Shown piece after piece: positions 36,227 to 45,951 of a stretch of DNA of 64,000 nt. Under the pieces are notes generated by a model. It did no database searches and was not told the origin of the DNA. It saw only the letters and a list, made by a program, of their open reading frames with translations. Made by a program: the position numbers and the translations under genes. Position 1 is the stretch's first letter, and the number at the start of each line of letters is the position of its first letter. The DNA is from Cochleicola gelatinilyticus (lineage in GTDB: Bacteria; Bacteroidota; Bacteroidia; Flavobacteriales; Flavobacteriaceae). Where the stretch lies: NCBI RefSeq assembly GCF_001637325.1, contig NZ_LRXL01000012.1, positions 124,001-188,000 on the forward strand, written 5' to 3'.

Positions 36227-39200
36227 ATGAAAAAAAATACACTACTATTAATGTTACTAATGAGCTGCATTTCGCTATCCGCAGTCTTTGCTCAAAAAGT
36301 AGTCGTAATGGGAATGAATGTTATTTCCTCCAGTCCAAATACTGATGGATTTGCTTTTGTTGCTACGGAAAACATTCCGAACGGAGAAGTCATTTATTTT
36401 ACATCAAACGAATATAATGCAGCCGGAAATGTATTTACAAATAACGGAAGCGGTGCTGGTGAAGGTGTTGTAATTTTTACTGCTACCTCTGCCATTTCGA
36501 CTGGAACCGTAATCTTTGTAAACGAAACTTCAACCTCTTCAGATATTTTTACTGTAAGTTGCTCCGGCGGCAGTACCTGCGGACAAGCAGTTTTTGATGA
36601 TCCTGCAGGAACTAGTTTCTCGCTTTCAACCAATGGAGATTCTATCTATGCGTATTCAGACACGAATGCCAATCCTTTTGATAGTATTGGGCAGATCTAT
36701 TCGGTAATGTATACCGGTACCGGAGAAGCTCCCTCTCAAAATGGAGGTGATATTCCTGCAAATGAAAACCCAATAAGTGATTTCCCTAATGCAATTGTGG
36801 TCGACGGTTTTCCAGACGATGGTGATGATTTTAATGGCCCCGGTAGAGTTGAATTTATGTTCAACCCAGCATCTTTACGTGATGGCGTGAGTCAAATAGG
36901 CCTTGAAAATCCAAATAGTTATTTAAGTTATGCTGCACCACAAGCTCTTTCGATTGTTCCTTTTACCAATTTAAATTTATCGGGGGCAGACCCTCTATTA
37001 ACTCTTACTGCTACTCCTGTTGCTTTTTCTGAAAATAATTCTGGAGTGTTCACTTATACCTTTAATCTAGCCGCTACGGCTTCTGGAAATCTCACTGTAA
37101 ATTTTGCGGTCGGTGGCAGTGCCGTATTTAATAATGACTATACAGTTAGTGGCGCCAATACTTTCAACGGAACTACCGGCTCGGTAGTAATCCCTAATGG
37201 TAGCAACACTGCTTCTTTTACCATTGACCCTACCGGAGATATAATCTTGGAGCCAGACGAAACTATAAGCATTACTATTATTAATGGAACTGGTTACGAC
37301 CCAGGAACCCCAAGTAGTGCTACTACTACAATTGTAAACGATGATACCGACGCTACCCAACCGTTAGTAGCAATTACTGGTTTAAATCATGAATCGACTG
37401 CCCCTGACGTGGATGGTTTTTCCTTTGTAGCCCTGGAAGATATTCCGGGAGGCACTACAATTTACTTTACGGAAAGAGAATACAGCACAACATCGTTAAC
37501 ATTTTCAGGAGTCGAAGGTGTTATGCAAACACAAACAACCGGAGTAGGTCTTTCTCGCGGTGATGTTGTTGTTTTTACAGAAACTGGTACAGGCACCGAT
37601 ACGTTTACAGTAACTTGTAATGGCGGAAGCTGTAGCACAATTACAGTGGTAAGTGGAAATTTTGCAGTGGATTCTGGTGGGGAATCTTTTTATGCTTATT
37701 CCGATGCAAATACAAATCCCAATGATGGTGTTACTGCTGTATATGCATTATTGTATACCGGAGAATCTTTTTCTACAGGCGGAAATGTCCCTTCAAACGA
37801 AGATCCTCAATTGGTGTATTCGAATGCAGTTGTTGTAGATGGTTTTCCGAGCAATCCCGTTCCTGGAAGAACAGAATACAATCCCTCATTAAGAAACGTC
37901 AATGTAGATCAAGCTAACTTTCAGAATACTACCAACTGGATTTTTGGCGGAAATAATCAAACGCTATCCGACACTCCTTTCTCAAACATCATTATTACTA
38001 CTGGTTCAGCAGATCCATCTTTAAGTATTACCGTTTCTCCTTCAAATGTTATAGAAGACAGTGGAAATTCATTCACCTATACCTTTACACTTTCCGAAGC
38101 AGCTACTCAAGATATAACAGCAAATTTCACAGTTGGAGGAAATGCAACATTTGGTTCAGATTATACGGTGACTGGAGCATCTTCATTTACTACCACCAAT
38201 GGAAATGTATTGATCGCTACTGGAAATACTTCAGCTACGATTACAATTACCCCCACCACAGATACAACCGTTGAACCTTTAGAAAACATCTTACTTCAAA
38301 TTGATTCTGGAATAGGATATATTGGAGGTTCTCCTAATTCGGCAAATGTCACTATTACAAACGACGATGCTTTTGCTGGCAATCCTATAGTTGCAGTAAC
38401 AGGATTAAATCACCTATCACCTGATGGTTTTTCGTTTGTTGCAGCAGATGAACTTCTTGGCGGAACAAGTGTTTATTTTACAGAAAATAAATACAATACG
38501 AACACACTCCAATTTGAAAATGATGGTGAAGGAGTGGTTGTATTTACAGCCGCTGCAGGGGCTATTGCAAAAGGAGACGTTATTGTTATAAAAGAAACAA
38601 GTCCTGATGTATTCTCTATTTCTTGTAATGGAAATACCGATGCCGCCTGTGGAACTTTTTCATTGTTAAGTGGGAATCTGGCAGTAGATTCTGCTGGAGA
38701 ATCGTTTTATGCATACGCAGATACAGACAACGATCCATTCAATGGAATCACAGAAATATATGCAGTACTCTATACCGGAGACAGTGGAGGTCCTTCTGGC
38801 GGAGATATCCCTGCACTATTGGATCCATCTTTAATTTATGCCAATGCAATAGTAGTGGATGGATTTCCTGCAGTATCTCCTGACAAGGTAGAGTACGATC
38901 CTGCTCTTAGAAATGTAACCGTAGATCAAGCTAATTTTGAAAACCCATCAAACTGGATTTTCGGGCAGGCAAATACAGATCTTTCAACCGTTCCTTTTGC
39001 AGATATAGCCATTATAGATGAGGATCCTATTGCTGTTTGTCAGGATGCAACAGTACAATTAGACGCTAATGGGATTGCAAGTGTAACAGCGGCACAAATT
39101 GATGGGGGAAGCAACGATGTAGAAGGACCTGTCACTTTAACGTTATTACCAACGGAAACAATTTCACAGCCTGCTCACGACACAAATAATTTATCTCTCG

Positions 39201-41605
39201 GTCATGGGCAATCTTTTACCCCTACCACGTCGGGAAGTATCGATAAAATACGGTTTTACGTAAACGGAAATACATCGGGTAGAAACATTCATTTTTACAA
39301 TAGTGGAACTGGTAGTGGTGCTGCAGGAAGTGTTGGAACTCCAGCATATACCGAAACAAATGTCGATTTTGTGGATAGTGCTGGTGGAACTATTTGGACA
39401 GAAGTAACCCTTACCACTTCGTTCCCTGTTATTGCCGGAAACACCTATAGTTTTATTCTTGAAGGGACCACCGATATTTATTATGCAGGTTCAAATTTAT
39501 ATCCTGATGGTGATTTTATTTTTAACTACGATCTTTCTTCAGGCTGTTGTACTTTCGGCGACATCGCTTTCGAAATCGATTTTGTTGAAACTTTAGATTG
39601 CAGTTCCATTGGAACTCCTGTTTCTGTAGGGCTATTAGTGACAGATACCGCTGGGAACACCGCTACCTGTACAGCAATGGTTACCGTTGAAGACAATGTC
39701 GCTCCTGTTTTAGCCTGTACAGATTATACAGTCCAGTTAGACGAAACAGGTCAATATTTCCAAAATTTTGAAAACTTACTTGCAGCCAGTGGAGCGACAG
39801 ACAATTGTGGTATCATGTCTTTTAATTTTACAGGCCCAAACATTTTAACTTGTGCGCAGGCTGGAACATTCCCAATTACCATTTTTGCAAATGATATTAA
39901 TGGAAACCAAAGTCAATGTACGGTAAATATAACCGTCATAGGCAATCCTACGGAGTATGTTGGTGGTACATGGTCTAATGGAGATCCTACTCCTAATTCA
40001 CATGCTTTAATCACTGACAATTATTCTACCGCAGCTGGAAGCATCGACGCCTGTACCTGTGAAGTTTCCGAAGCCGCTGAGCTTACTGTAGCTCCTGCAA
40101 CATTTCTAAAAATTCAAGGTGATATTATGGTACGTTCAGGTGGATCGCTAACCGTGGAGCATGAAGGAAGTGTGGTACAAATTAACGATGCTGCTGTTAC
40201 GATTAATGAAGGTGCTATCTCGGTACTAAAAAACATAACCAATATCGACAATAGGGCATTTATGATTGGATCAAGTCCGATGACCGCCTCCACAAAAGCC
40301 GCTTACGGAGCTCCAATACAATTTAGAAACCACCTCACTGGAAATTTTAGTCCGAACCAAGATGTTGTAGACGAATTTCCTTTGGCAGAGAATTTTGCTG
40401 ATGATAATGGTGATAACTGGCAACATTATAATGGAACAATGAATCCAGGAGAAGGCTATTTAATCATGCCACAAACCATCCCGACCATTCCAGCTCCTGA
40501 AGATTATACTTTTAATTTTACTGAAGGAACCTTAAATAACGGTACAATTAATTTTAATGTTGTTTACAACGGAACACAAAATGCGAGTCCGAATATGCTA
40601 GGAAATCCGTATGCTTCAGCCATTGATGCCGATGTGTTTATTGGAGCTAATTCAATGTTAGATGTAGTGTATTTTTGGGAACACCTTACCTCACCTTTCC
40701 AACCAGTAGATCCATATCCTGGATATAACAACAACAATTACGACATGGGGGATATTTCAATGTACAGTGCAGTGATAGGAGGAAATCCAGCTGCAAATGG
40801 TGGAGCAACTCCTAACCAATACATAGCTTCAGGACAAGGCTTCGGAATTAAAGCACTTTCAGCAGGAATGGCAGAATTTAACAACTCAATGCGTGTAACC
40901 GACAATAATGATACCTTCCGAAGAAATACAGCAACGAGAGATCGTGTGTGGTTAACCGTGTATAATAACACCTATGAATTAGGAAGCACAACACTCATTG
41001 GTTTTTCTGAAACTACAACCGATGCATTCGATGCTGGTGCCGATATTAAACGTCTTGCTACCGCAGTATCTCTATATACCGAACTGGAAACAGGAGAACA
41101 ACTAGGAATTCAAGGGAGAAAACCTTTTGAAACCTCCGCAGAAGTACCAGTAAGTTTCGGAACTCAGATCGATGAAACACAATCGTATACCATTTCCATT
41201 CGAGAAGTGGATGGCGAGTTATTGCAAAACGAAATGGTATACTTAATCGATCATCAAACAGGAACATTTACCAACCTTGTTTTAGGAAATTATACATTTG
41301 TAGCTAATGCAGGAGATTATTCAAATCGGTTTTCGGTAGTTTTCGAAGATCGTACACTTGCAGTTGAAGAGAATGTTCTTGAGACCATTTCGATCTATCC
41401 AAACCCTACCAAAAATATACTGTATGTTGTGTCTCCACATCTTGAGATTACTCATATCGAAGTGGTAGATATTCGGGGCAGAATAATTATAAAAGATAAT
41501 AGCGGCTCGAACCAAATAGATCTGTCATCACTTGACTCAGCAGTCTATTTTATTAAAATTACTACTGAAAATGGTACGCTTACAAAAAGAGTCATTAAAT
41601 CCTAA
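36227..41605 (+). CDS. Giant T9SS secreted protein with triplicated modules and Calx-beta domains (1792 aa)
   Basis: A signal peptide (MKKNTLLLMLLMSCISLSA) is followed by three copies of an approximately 210-residue module (near residues 24-245, 378-590 and 718-930), recognisable by DGFSFVA, VYFTE and VDGFP. Calx-beta domains (FTYTFTLSEAATQDI-type) follow the first two copies. An HYR-like repeat (AVCQDATVQLDANGIASVTA) is interrupted by an inserted jelly-roll-like stretch, then a second HYR domain, and a beta-rich region with IMVRSGGSLTVEHEGSV. The last 80 residues (ISIYPNPTKNILYVV to GTLTKRVIKS) are a T9SS type A sorting domain. The role is probably surface or matrix. No enzymatic motif is evident. 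Confidence 0.8.
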   Translation: MKKNTLLLMLLMSCISLSAVFAQKVVVMGMNVISSSPNTDGFAFVATENIPNGEVIYFTSNEYNAAGNVFTNNGSGAGEGVVIFTATSAISTGTVIFVNETSTSSDIFTVSCSGGSTCGQAVFDDPAGTSFSLSTNGDSIYAYSDTNANPFDSIGQIYSVMYTGTGEAPSQNGGDIPANENPISDFPNAIVVDGFPDDGDDFNGPGRVEFMFNPASLRDGVSQIGLENPNSYLSYAAPQALSIVPFTNLNLSGADPLLTLTATPVAFSENNSGVFTYTFNLAATASGNLTVNFAVGGSAVFNNDYTVSGANTFNGTTGSVVIPNGSNTASFTIDPTGDIILEPDETISITIINGTGYDPGTPSSATTTIVNDDTDATQPLVAITGLNHESTAPDVDGFSFVALEDIPGGTTIYFTEREYSTTSLTFSGVEGVMQTQTTGVGLSRGDVVVFTETGTGTDTFTVTCNGGSCSTITVVSGNFAVDSGGESFYAYSDANTNPNDGVTAVYALLYTGESFSTGGNVPSNEDPQLVYSNAVVVDGFPSNPVPGRTEYNPSLRNVNVDQANFQNTTNWIFGGNNQTLSDTPFSNIIITTGSADPSLSITVSPSNVIEDSGNSFTYTFTLSEAATQDITANFTVGGNATFGSDYTVTGASSFTTTNGNVLIATGNTSATITITPTTDTTVEPLENILLQIDSGIGYIGGSPNSANVTITNDDAFAGNPIVAVTGLNHLSPDGFSFVAADELLGGTSVYFTENKYNTNTLQFENDGEGVVVFTAAAGAIAKGDVIVIKETSPDVFSISCNGNTDAACGTFSLLSGNLAVDSAGESFYAYADTDNDPFNGITEIYAVLYTGDSGGPSGGDIPALLDPSLIYANAIVVDGFPAVSPDKVEYDPALRNVTVDQANFENPSNWIFGQANTDLSTVPFADIAIIDEDPIAVCQDATVQLDANGIASVTAAQIDGGSNDVEGPVTLTLLPTETISQPAHDTNNLSLGHGQSFTPTTSGSIDKIRFYVNGNTSGRNIHFYNSGTGSGAAGSVGTPAYTETNVDFVDSAGGTIWTEVTLTTSFPVIAGNTYSFILEGTTDIYYAGSNLYPDGDFIFNYDLSSGCCTFGDIAFEIDFVETLDCSSIGTPVSVGLLVTDTAGNTATCTAMVTVEDNVAPVLACTDYTVQLDETGQYFQNFENLLAASGATDNCGIMSFNFTGPNILTCAQAGTFPITIFANDINGNQSQCTVNITVIGNPTEYVGGTWSNGDPTPNSHALITDNYSTAAGSIDACTCEVSEAAELTVAPATFLKIQGDIMVRSGGSLTVEHEGSVVQINDAAVTINEGAISVLKNITNIDNRAFMIGSSPMTASTKAAYGAPIQFRNHLTGNFSPNQDVVDEFPLAENFADDNGDNWQHYNGTMNPGEGYLIMPQTIPTIPAPEDYTFNFTEGTLNNGTINFNVVYNGTQNASPNMLGNPYASAIDADVFIGANSMLDVVYFWEHLTSPFQPVDPYPGYNNNNYDMGDISMYSAVIGGNPAANGGATPNQYIASGQGFGIKALSAGMAEFNNSMRVTDNNDTFRRNTATRDRVWLTVYNNTYELGSTTLIGFSETTTDAFDAGADIKRLATAVSLYTELETGEQLGIQGRKPFETSAEVPVSFGTQIDETQSYTISIREVDGELLQNEMVYLIDHQTGTFTNLVLGNYTFVANAGDYSNRFSVVFEDRTLAVEENVLETISIYPNPTKNILYVVSPHLEITHIEVVDIRGRIIIKDNSGSNQIDLSSLDSAVYFIKITTENGTLTKRVIKS
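36299..39015 (+). repeat. Three in-frame copies of the DGFSFVA module with Calx-beta spacers
   Basis: Copy 1 is about 36299-36960, copy 2 about 37359-37995 and copy 3 about 38380-39015. Calx-beta segments lie near 36986-37350 and 38010-38370; copy 3 lacks one. Copies 2 and 3 share more identity (VAITGLNH / VAVTGLNH starts, VDQANF ends) than either shares with copy 1. Boundaries are approximate. Confidence 0.7.
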
Positions 41606-41632
41606 GAATACATAAAACCTAACTTAGTGTAG

Positions 41633-41673
41633 AAAAGATCTTCGGTGCAGTACTGAAGGTCTTTTCTTTTTTA
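41633..41673 (+). terminator. Terminator of the 1792-residue protein gene
   Basis: AAAAGATCTTC (41633-41643) pairs with GAAGGTCTTTT (41655-41665) with one G-U pair, followed by a T-rich tract. Confidence 0.8.
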
Positions 41674-41742
41674 TTCGAAAGTTTCTTCATTTGAAATTAT
41701 ATACGGTATTTTTGAGTTTCAGAAATAAAAAATATCCTCAAA

Positions 41743-42582
41743 ATGAAAAAAATGATCTATGTGTTTTTTGTAGCAGCACTAATTACAGGCTGTAAAGAAT
41801 CCAAGGAAAATAACGATGAAATGATGCCTGTGGAAACCGATGGTGGCATTGGTGATGGAGCTCCTTCGCTCGAAAATGCCTTTGCACAAAGTGTCGAAAA
41901 GGCTCATAATAAACAAGCATTTCTAGAACACGATATCATCTCTTATGACATTCAAATTAATTTTGGAGGAAATCCTCGCCTAGATGGGCATGTGGTAATG
42001 AAAACAAATTCCACTAAAATCGAGATCAACATAGAAGACGGAACTAAAATAATGTATGATGGAACCGATGTTTTTCTTAGTCCTTCCACTTCAGAAATGA
42101 AAAGTGCCCGGTTCGATATTTTTACTTGGCCCTATTTTATGGCGATGCCATTTAAACTTTCAGATCCTGGAACGAAATGGAGCGATCTAAAACAAATCAC
42201 TGTAAATAACAATGAATACTCTAAAGCGAAACTTAGCTTCGAAAATGAGATTGGTGATACTTCCGACGATTGGTATCAAGTATACGTTGACAATACCACC
42301 AATTTATTGAGTTATGCAGCCTATATTGTTACTTTCGGAAAAACCAAAGAGAAAGCAGAAGCCGAACCACATGCCATTGTGTATGCTAATTATGAAGTTA
42401 TCGACGGAATTGCCATTGCCGACCAATGGAAATTTTACAATTGGAGTGAAGAAAAAGAACTATTTGGAGAACCAATTGGCAACGCTACTTTAACAAATAT
42501 TAAATTTATGGATGCATACGATTTTAAAGTCCCTACAGACGCAAAAAAAATTGAATCTCCAGCCAACACCCCCAAACAATAA
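41743..42582 (+). CDS. DUF6503-like lipoprotein (279 aa)
   Basis: The leader ends ALITGCKES, a lipobox. The rest is a beta-rich periplasmic protein with FAQSVEKAHNKQAF at the start, ISYDIQINFGG and YANYEVIDGIAIADQW later. The pattern resembles the DUF6503 group of Bacteroidota lipoproteins; the assignment is from memory of the family style and should be treated as tentative. A TATTTTTG -7 box lies at 41707-41714. The stop overlaps the next start by one base, indicating translational coupling with the DoxX-like gene. Confidence 0.6.
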   Translation: MKKMIYVFFVAALITGCKESKENNDEMMPVETDGGIGDGAPSLENAFAQSVEKAHNKQAFLEHDIISYDIQINFGGNPRLDGHVVMKTNSTKIEINIEDGTKIMYDGTDVFLSPSTSEMKSARFDIFTWPYFMAMPFKLSDPGTKWSDLKQITVNNNEYSKAKLSFENEIGDTSDDWYQVYVDNTTNLLSYAAYIVTFGKTKEKAEAEPHAIVYANYEVIDGIAIADQWKFYNWSEEKELFGEPIGNATLTNIKFMDAYDFKVPTDAKKIESPANTPKQ

Positions 42583-42932
42583 TGCTACCCTGGCACCAAT
42601 ATTTATTAGGCGTGATTCTCATTGTAGCCGGTGTGAATCATTTTAGAAAACCCAAAATGTACGAACGTATTATGCCTCCGTATATTCCAGCTCATAAAAC
42701 CATGGTAATGGTTAGCGGGATTGCTGAAATGGCACTTGGTTTGTTATTGCTTAACCCCGAAACACAATCGGTTGCCGCATGGCTTATTATAGCAATGTTT
42801 GCCGTTTTTTTAACGGTGCACGTTTATATGTTACAAAATGAGCGTGCTGCAATGAAACTTCCTAAATGGGTCTTGTGGATACGTCTTCCGTTACAGTTTG
42901 TTTTAATGTATTGGGCGTATTTATACGTGTAG
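42582..42932 (+). CDS. DoxX-like four-helix membrane protein (116 aa)
   Basis: Four hydrophobic segments are visible (LLGVILIVAGVNHF; SGIAEMALGLLLL; AAWLIIAMFAVFLTVHVYM; the C-terminal LQFVLMYWAYLYV). Size and the VNHFRKPKMYERIMP signature match small DoxX/DUF417-type integral membrane proteins. The function is not established. Its ATG overlaps the stop of the lipoprotein gene, and the AlkB gene begins 1 bp after its stop, so the three genes form one tight unit. Confidence 0.85.
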   Translation: MLPWHQYLLGVILIVAGVNHFRKPKMYERIMPPYIPAHKTMVMVSGIAEMALGLLLLNPETQSVAAWLIIAMFAVFLTVHVYMLQNERAAMKLPKWVLWIRLPLQFVLMYWAYLYV

Positions 42933-42933
42933 T

Positions 42934-43545
42934 ATGAATTTATTTTTTTCCGAAGAAAATCTAGAATTCATTCAACCGGACCTACCCGACGCTGATGTTT
43001 TGTACTACCCTTCCTTTTTTTCCGAGAAGGAAGCAACTACGTATTTTAAAATGCTTCAGAAAGAAACTGTTTGGCGGCAGGATGACATTAAACTTTTCGG
43101 AAAAACATATCCTCAACCCCGACTTACTGCATTATACGGAAGCGATACAAAGTCTTATTCATATTCGGGAATAACGATGTTCCCAACACCCTTCACTCCT
43201 ACCCTTTTAGAAATTAAAACAAGAATAGAGACTGTTGTAGAAAAAAAATTCAACACGGTATTGCTTAACTTATATCGTGATGGTAACGATAGTAATGGAT
43301 GGCATAGTGATGACGAACAGGAGTTAGGGAAGAACCCCTGTATCGCATCAGTCAGTCTTGGAGTTGAAAGACCTTTTCATTTAAAACACAAGCAGGAAAA
43401 AAATCTTACGTATAAAATACCATTATCACACGGTAGTTTATTTATTATGAGAGGAACTACTCAACATTTCTGGAAACATCAACTTCCAAAGTCTAAAAGA
43501 ATTATTACACCCCGTATCAACCTTACTTTTAGAACCTTAATTTAA
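42934..43545 (+). CDS. AlkB-like 2-oxoglutarate/Fe(II) dioxygenase (203 aa)
   Basis: AlkB-type enzymes remove alkyl groups from DNA or RNA bases by oxidation. The iron triad is seen as GWHSDDEQEL (His and Asp) and the later QHFWKHQLP (His). The 2-oxoglutarate-binding Arg lies in RIITPRINLTFR. The N-terminal substrate lid (WRQDDIKLFGKTYPQPR) fits the ALKBH2/3-like group widespread in bacteria. It is downstream of the DoxX-like gene by 1 bp and overlaps the convergent membrane-protein gene by 9 bp. Confidence 0.93.
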   Translation: MNLFFSEENLEFIQPDLPDADVLYYPSFFSEKEATTYFKMLQKETVWRQDDIKLFGKTYPQPRLTALYGSDTKSYSYSGITMFPTPFTPTLLEIKTRIETVVEKKFNTVLLNLYRDGNDSNGWHSDDEQELGKNPCIASVSLGVERPFHLKHKQEKNLTYKIPLSHGSLFIMRGTTQHFWKHQLPKSKRIITPRINLTFRTLI

Positions 43546-43935
43546 TTCGGATCTATTTTTTCTATTTTGACTAAACTTTCTCCCCAATTCTGCCAAACCA
43601 ATTAATACTAAACCACAACCAATTGAAAGAGGATACAATTGTCCTACAAGCGTTGCGATTGCTAAAACACTTACAATGATCAGCGCTAATTGTATGCTAC
43701 GTCTCACCGAAGTATTTAATAATAATTGAAGTCCGCTAAAAAAAGCAAGAAATGGAATAAATGAGGCCCCTACTGTAATTAAAATATCATTGGGAATATG
43801 TTTATTAAGTACATCGTAGGCGTATTCTGTATACGAAATAATATTAAATATGGAAAAAACACTGTACCCAAGAAAAATAATTCCTAGAATCATTCTTAAA
43901 AAATCGTACTTATTTTTATGTAATTTTTCAATCAT
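43537..43935 (-). CDS. Four-helix membrane protein of unknown function (132 aa)
   Basis: Four hydrophobic segments are visible (FLRMILGIIFLGYSVFSI; ITVGASFIPFLAFFSGLQLLL; IQLALIIVSVLAIATL; LSIGCGLVLIGLAEL) with a basic C-terminal tail (RKFSQNRKNRSELN). The layout resembles DoxX-like proteins but no diagnostic motif is seen. Its 3' end overlaps that of the alkB-like gene by 9 bp. The 246-bp gap to the right holds no gene I can support. Confidence 0.6.
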   Translation of the reverse strand: MIEKLHKNKYDFLRMILGIIFLGYSVFSIFNIISYTEYAYDVLNKHIPNDILITVGASFIPFLAFFSGLQLLLNTSVRRSIQLALIIVSVLAIATLVGQLYPLSIGCGLVLIGLAELGRKFSQNRKNRSELN

Positions 43936-44181
43936 ATACTTCTACTAACAAAGTAAAAGTATTTAGTTTCAGTCGATTAAAAAAGCAAAGTTCGTCTCGA
44001 AAACGTTGTAGTTCTGCAAAAAAATTGTGTTTTCGATATGATACATTCCTCGTAAGTTGTACAACCTTTTTGAAAAAGATCAAAATAGCGTGATGTTTAG
44101 AAATCTGACTCAATTACGACACCAAAAAAAGCTTTTAGTTTTTTTTAATATTAAGAATACCCTCACATTTTAGTATTACAA

Positions 44182-44961
44182 TTAGCTAAAAATAGAGTTT
44201 AATAATGCTGCAAGTCGAATGCCTCCTTTTTGTAATTGGTCACGGAGTACAGGTACATAATCGTACATATAGCTATAGCCTAATTTATCTCCAGATTTTG
44301 TCGTTGCATAAATCTTTTCACAAAGTGATCTACTTTCGTACATCCAATCTGTAATTTCTCCCTGCTGTATCATTTGTAATTGAGCTTTAGAAAGTTGATC
44401 ACTATTTTGGGCTAGTTCAGAATAGGTCATCTCATAGCTTTCAAGCATTTTTGTATCCCAAACCGAATGTAAATTAGTCCCCTCTCCAAACCATTGCACT
44501 TGAAAATCGTTTCCTCCTTTATCATCTGCCATTCCAACATGAAGTGGTTGGTGTAAATCTCCAATAAAATGAACTAATAATTTTAAATGAAACACTTTGT
44601 TTTCTTTTGTTTCAGTAGCATCTTTTAATACAGAAATGCATGTGTTGATGGCTTGAATCAAGTCTCCTTTATCACTTTTATCGTGAGCTTCGTAAGTTGC
44701 CCCAAAAGGGAAATTTACATAATGCCATGGACCGTAAGCTCGGTACGCTTTATCACTTTTAATCTCATCTGCATAGGTAGACATTAACGCAAGTGATTCC
44801 CCATTCATCAATTCAGCAATAGCACGTTTTGCTTTTTTCGTTAAATGTTTTTCTGCAATTTCACCAGTAGCTCTATGTCCATTTCTTCCCCAATCTTCGC
44901 TTGCAGAAAGCGTAAAACTAGCTAATACTAAAAAGATAAAAATATATGGAAAACGTTTCAT
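44182..44961 (-). CDS. S1/P1-type zinc nuclease (259 aa)
   Basis: The exported enzyme cleaves single-stranded nucleic acids or removes 3'-phosphates using three zinc ions. A signal peptide (RFPYIFIFLVLASFTLSA) is followed by EDWGRNGHRATGEIAEKHL, where the Trp near the mature N-terminus and His supply zinc ligands. LVHFIGDLHQPLHVG and GGNDFQVQWFGEGTNLHSV give the remaining His/Asp ligands. Length is usual for the bacterial family. A TATCTTTG box (44978-44985) lies just upstream. Confidence 0.93.
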   Translation of the reverse strand: MKRFPYIFIFLVLASFTLSASEDWGRNGHRATGEIAEKHLTKKAKRAIAELMNGESLALMSTYADEIKSDKAYRAYGPWHYVNFPFGATYEAHDKSDKGDLIQAINTCISVLKDATETKENKVFHLKLLVHFIGDLHQPLHVGMADDKGGNDFQVQWFGEGTNLHSVWDTKMLESYEMTYSELAQNSDQLSKAQLQMIQQGEITDWMYESRSLCEKIYATTKSGDKLGYSYMYDYVPVLRDQLQKGGIRLAALLNSIFS

Positions 44962-44977
44962 CGCTGTAAATTTTTCA

Positions 44978-44985
44978 CAAAGATA
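44978..44985 (-). promoter_or_regulatory. Candidate -7 box for S1/P1 nuclease
   Basis: TATCTTTG on the minus strand is an exact TAnnTTTG match, 16 bp upstream of the ATG. No -33 TTG is evident. Confidence 0.4.
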
Positions 44986-45018
44986 CCATTCCTGTTTTGA
45001 TTGAAAACGAAAAAAAAA

Positions 45019-45050
45019 TTGGAAAATTCAGAAAGAAAAACATATATTTG
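45019..45050 (+). promoter_or_regulatory. Candidate promoter for the SPFH cluster
   Basis: TTG (45019-45021), a 21-bp spacer, then TATATTTG (45043-45050), an exact -7 match, 38 bp before the ATG of the SPFH gene. Confidence 0.4.
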
Positions 45051-45088
45051 TTTAATATCATAATAATATCACTTTAAATCAACCAACT

Positions 45089-45949
45089 ATGTCTAACGAA
45101 AAAAGTAGTACTCCGCCAAACGGCTACACTATGCTGTTTCTTTTTCTTCTAATATTTTTTGGAAGCATTGCCGCCCTTGTAATCACAAAACAATTCTGGT
45201 TTATTTTTTTAATTGTTGCCTCTTTGGTCATGCTTCCAGGTTTTGTTTTGGTTAATCCAAATGGCTCTCGAGTATTATTGCTCTTCGGAAAGTACATTGG
45301 AACTATACGAAAAAACGGATTGTTTTGGGTGAATCCGTTCTTTACGAAAACAAAAATTTCATTACGAGCTCGAAACTTCGATAGTGAGCGTCTTAAAGTA
45401 AATGATAAATTAGGAAACCCGATTATTATTAGTACGATTCTAGTTTGGCGGGTTAGAGACACCCATAAAGCCGCTTTCGACGTGGATAATTACGAAAATT
45501 TTGTACGTATTCAAACCGATGCAGCGGTTCGCGAACTTGCCAGTAAATATCCTTACGATAATTTTGCCGACGAAGGATTGGACGAAGACATTACTCTTCG
45601 ATCTAGCATGGCAGAAGTTAATGAAGCCTTAGAAAAAGAATTGGAAGAACGTCTAGCAATTGCCGGTATCGAGGTATTAGAATCGAGAATTGGATACCTC
45701 GCTTATTCGAACGAAATTGCAAGTGCCATGCTAAAACGACAACAAGCAACGGCTATCGTTGCTGCACGGCATAAAATTGTAGAGGGTGCTGTAAGTATGG
45801 TAGAAATGGCATTAAATGAATTAAATAAAAAGCAAATAGTCGATCTCGATGAAGATAAAAAAGCTGCAATGGTTAGTAATCTAATGGTCATTTTATGTAG
45901 CGACAAAGATGCTTCACCTGTTGTAAATGCAGGAACTCTAAACACATAA
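45089..45949 (+). CDS. SPFH/Band 7 domain membrane protein (286 aa)
   Basis: SPFH proteins form large membrane scaffolds. Two hydrophobic segments (MLFLFLLIFFGSIAALVIT; FWFIFLIVASLVMLPGFVLV) precede the SPFH domain (NPNGSRVLLLFGKYIGT, IISTILVWRVRDTHKAAFDV, FVRIQTDAAVRELASKYPYD). A helical segment with AISNEIASAMLKRQQATAIV-like sequence follows and may oligomerise. It is the first gene of a tight five-gene group: a membrane protein 2 bp downstream, a serine hydrolase, a ribbon-helix-helix protein and an unknown. The domain order resembles the slipin-like group that pairs with RHH genes elsewhere; that pairing is recalled, not checked. Confidence 0.88.
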   Translation: MSNEKSSTPPNGYTMLFLFLLIFFGSIAALVITKQFWFIFLIVASLVMLPGFVLVNPNGSRVLLLFGKYIGTIRKNGLFWVNPFFTKTKISLRARNFDSERLKVNDKLGNPIIISTILVWRVRDTHKAAFDVDNYENFVRIQTDAAVRELASKYPYDNFADEGLDEDITLRSSMAEVNEALEKELEERLAIAGIEVLESRIGYLAYSNEIASAMLKRQQATAIVAARHKIVEGAVSMVEMALNELNKKQIVDLDEDKKAAMVSNLMVILCSDKDASPVVNAGTLNT

Positions 45950-45951
45950 TC

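Noticed and set aside
43928-44113. 61-codon minus-strand frame upstream of the four-helix membrane gene
   Set aside because: No recognisable domain or leader, overlaps the start of the real gene, and the base composition looks intergenic.
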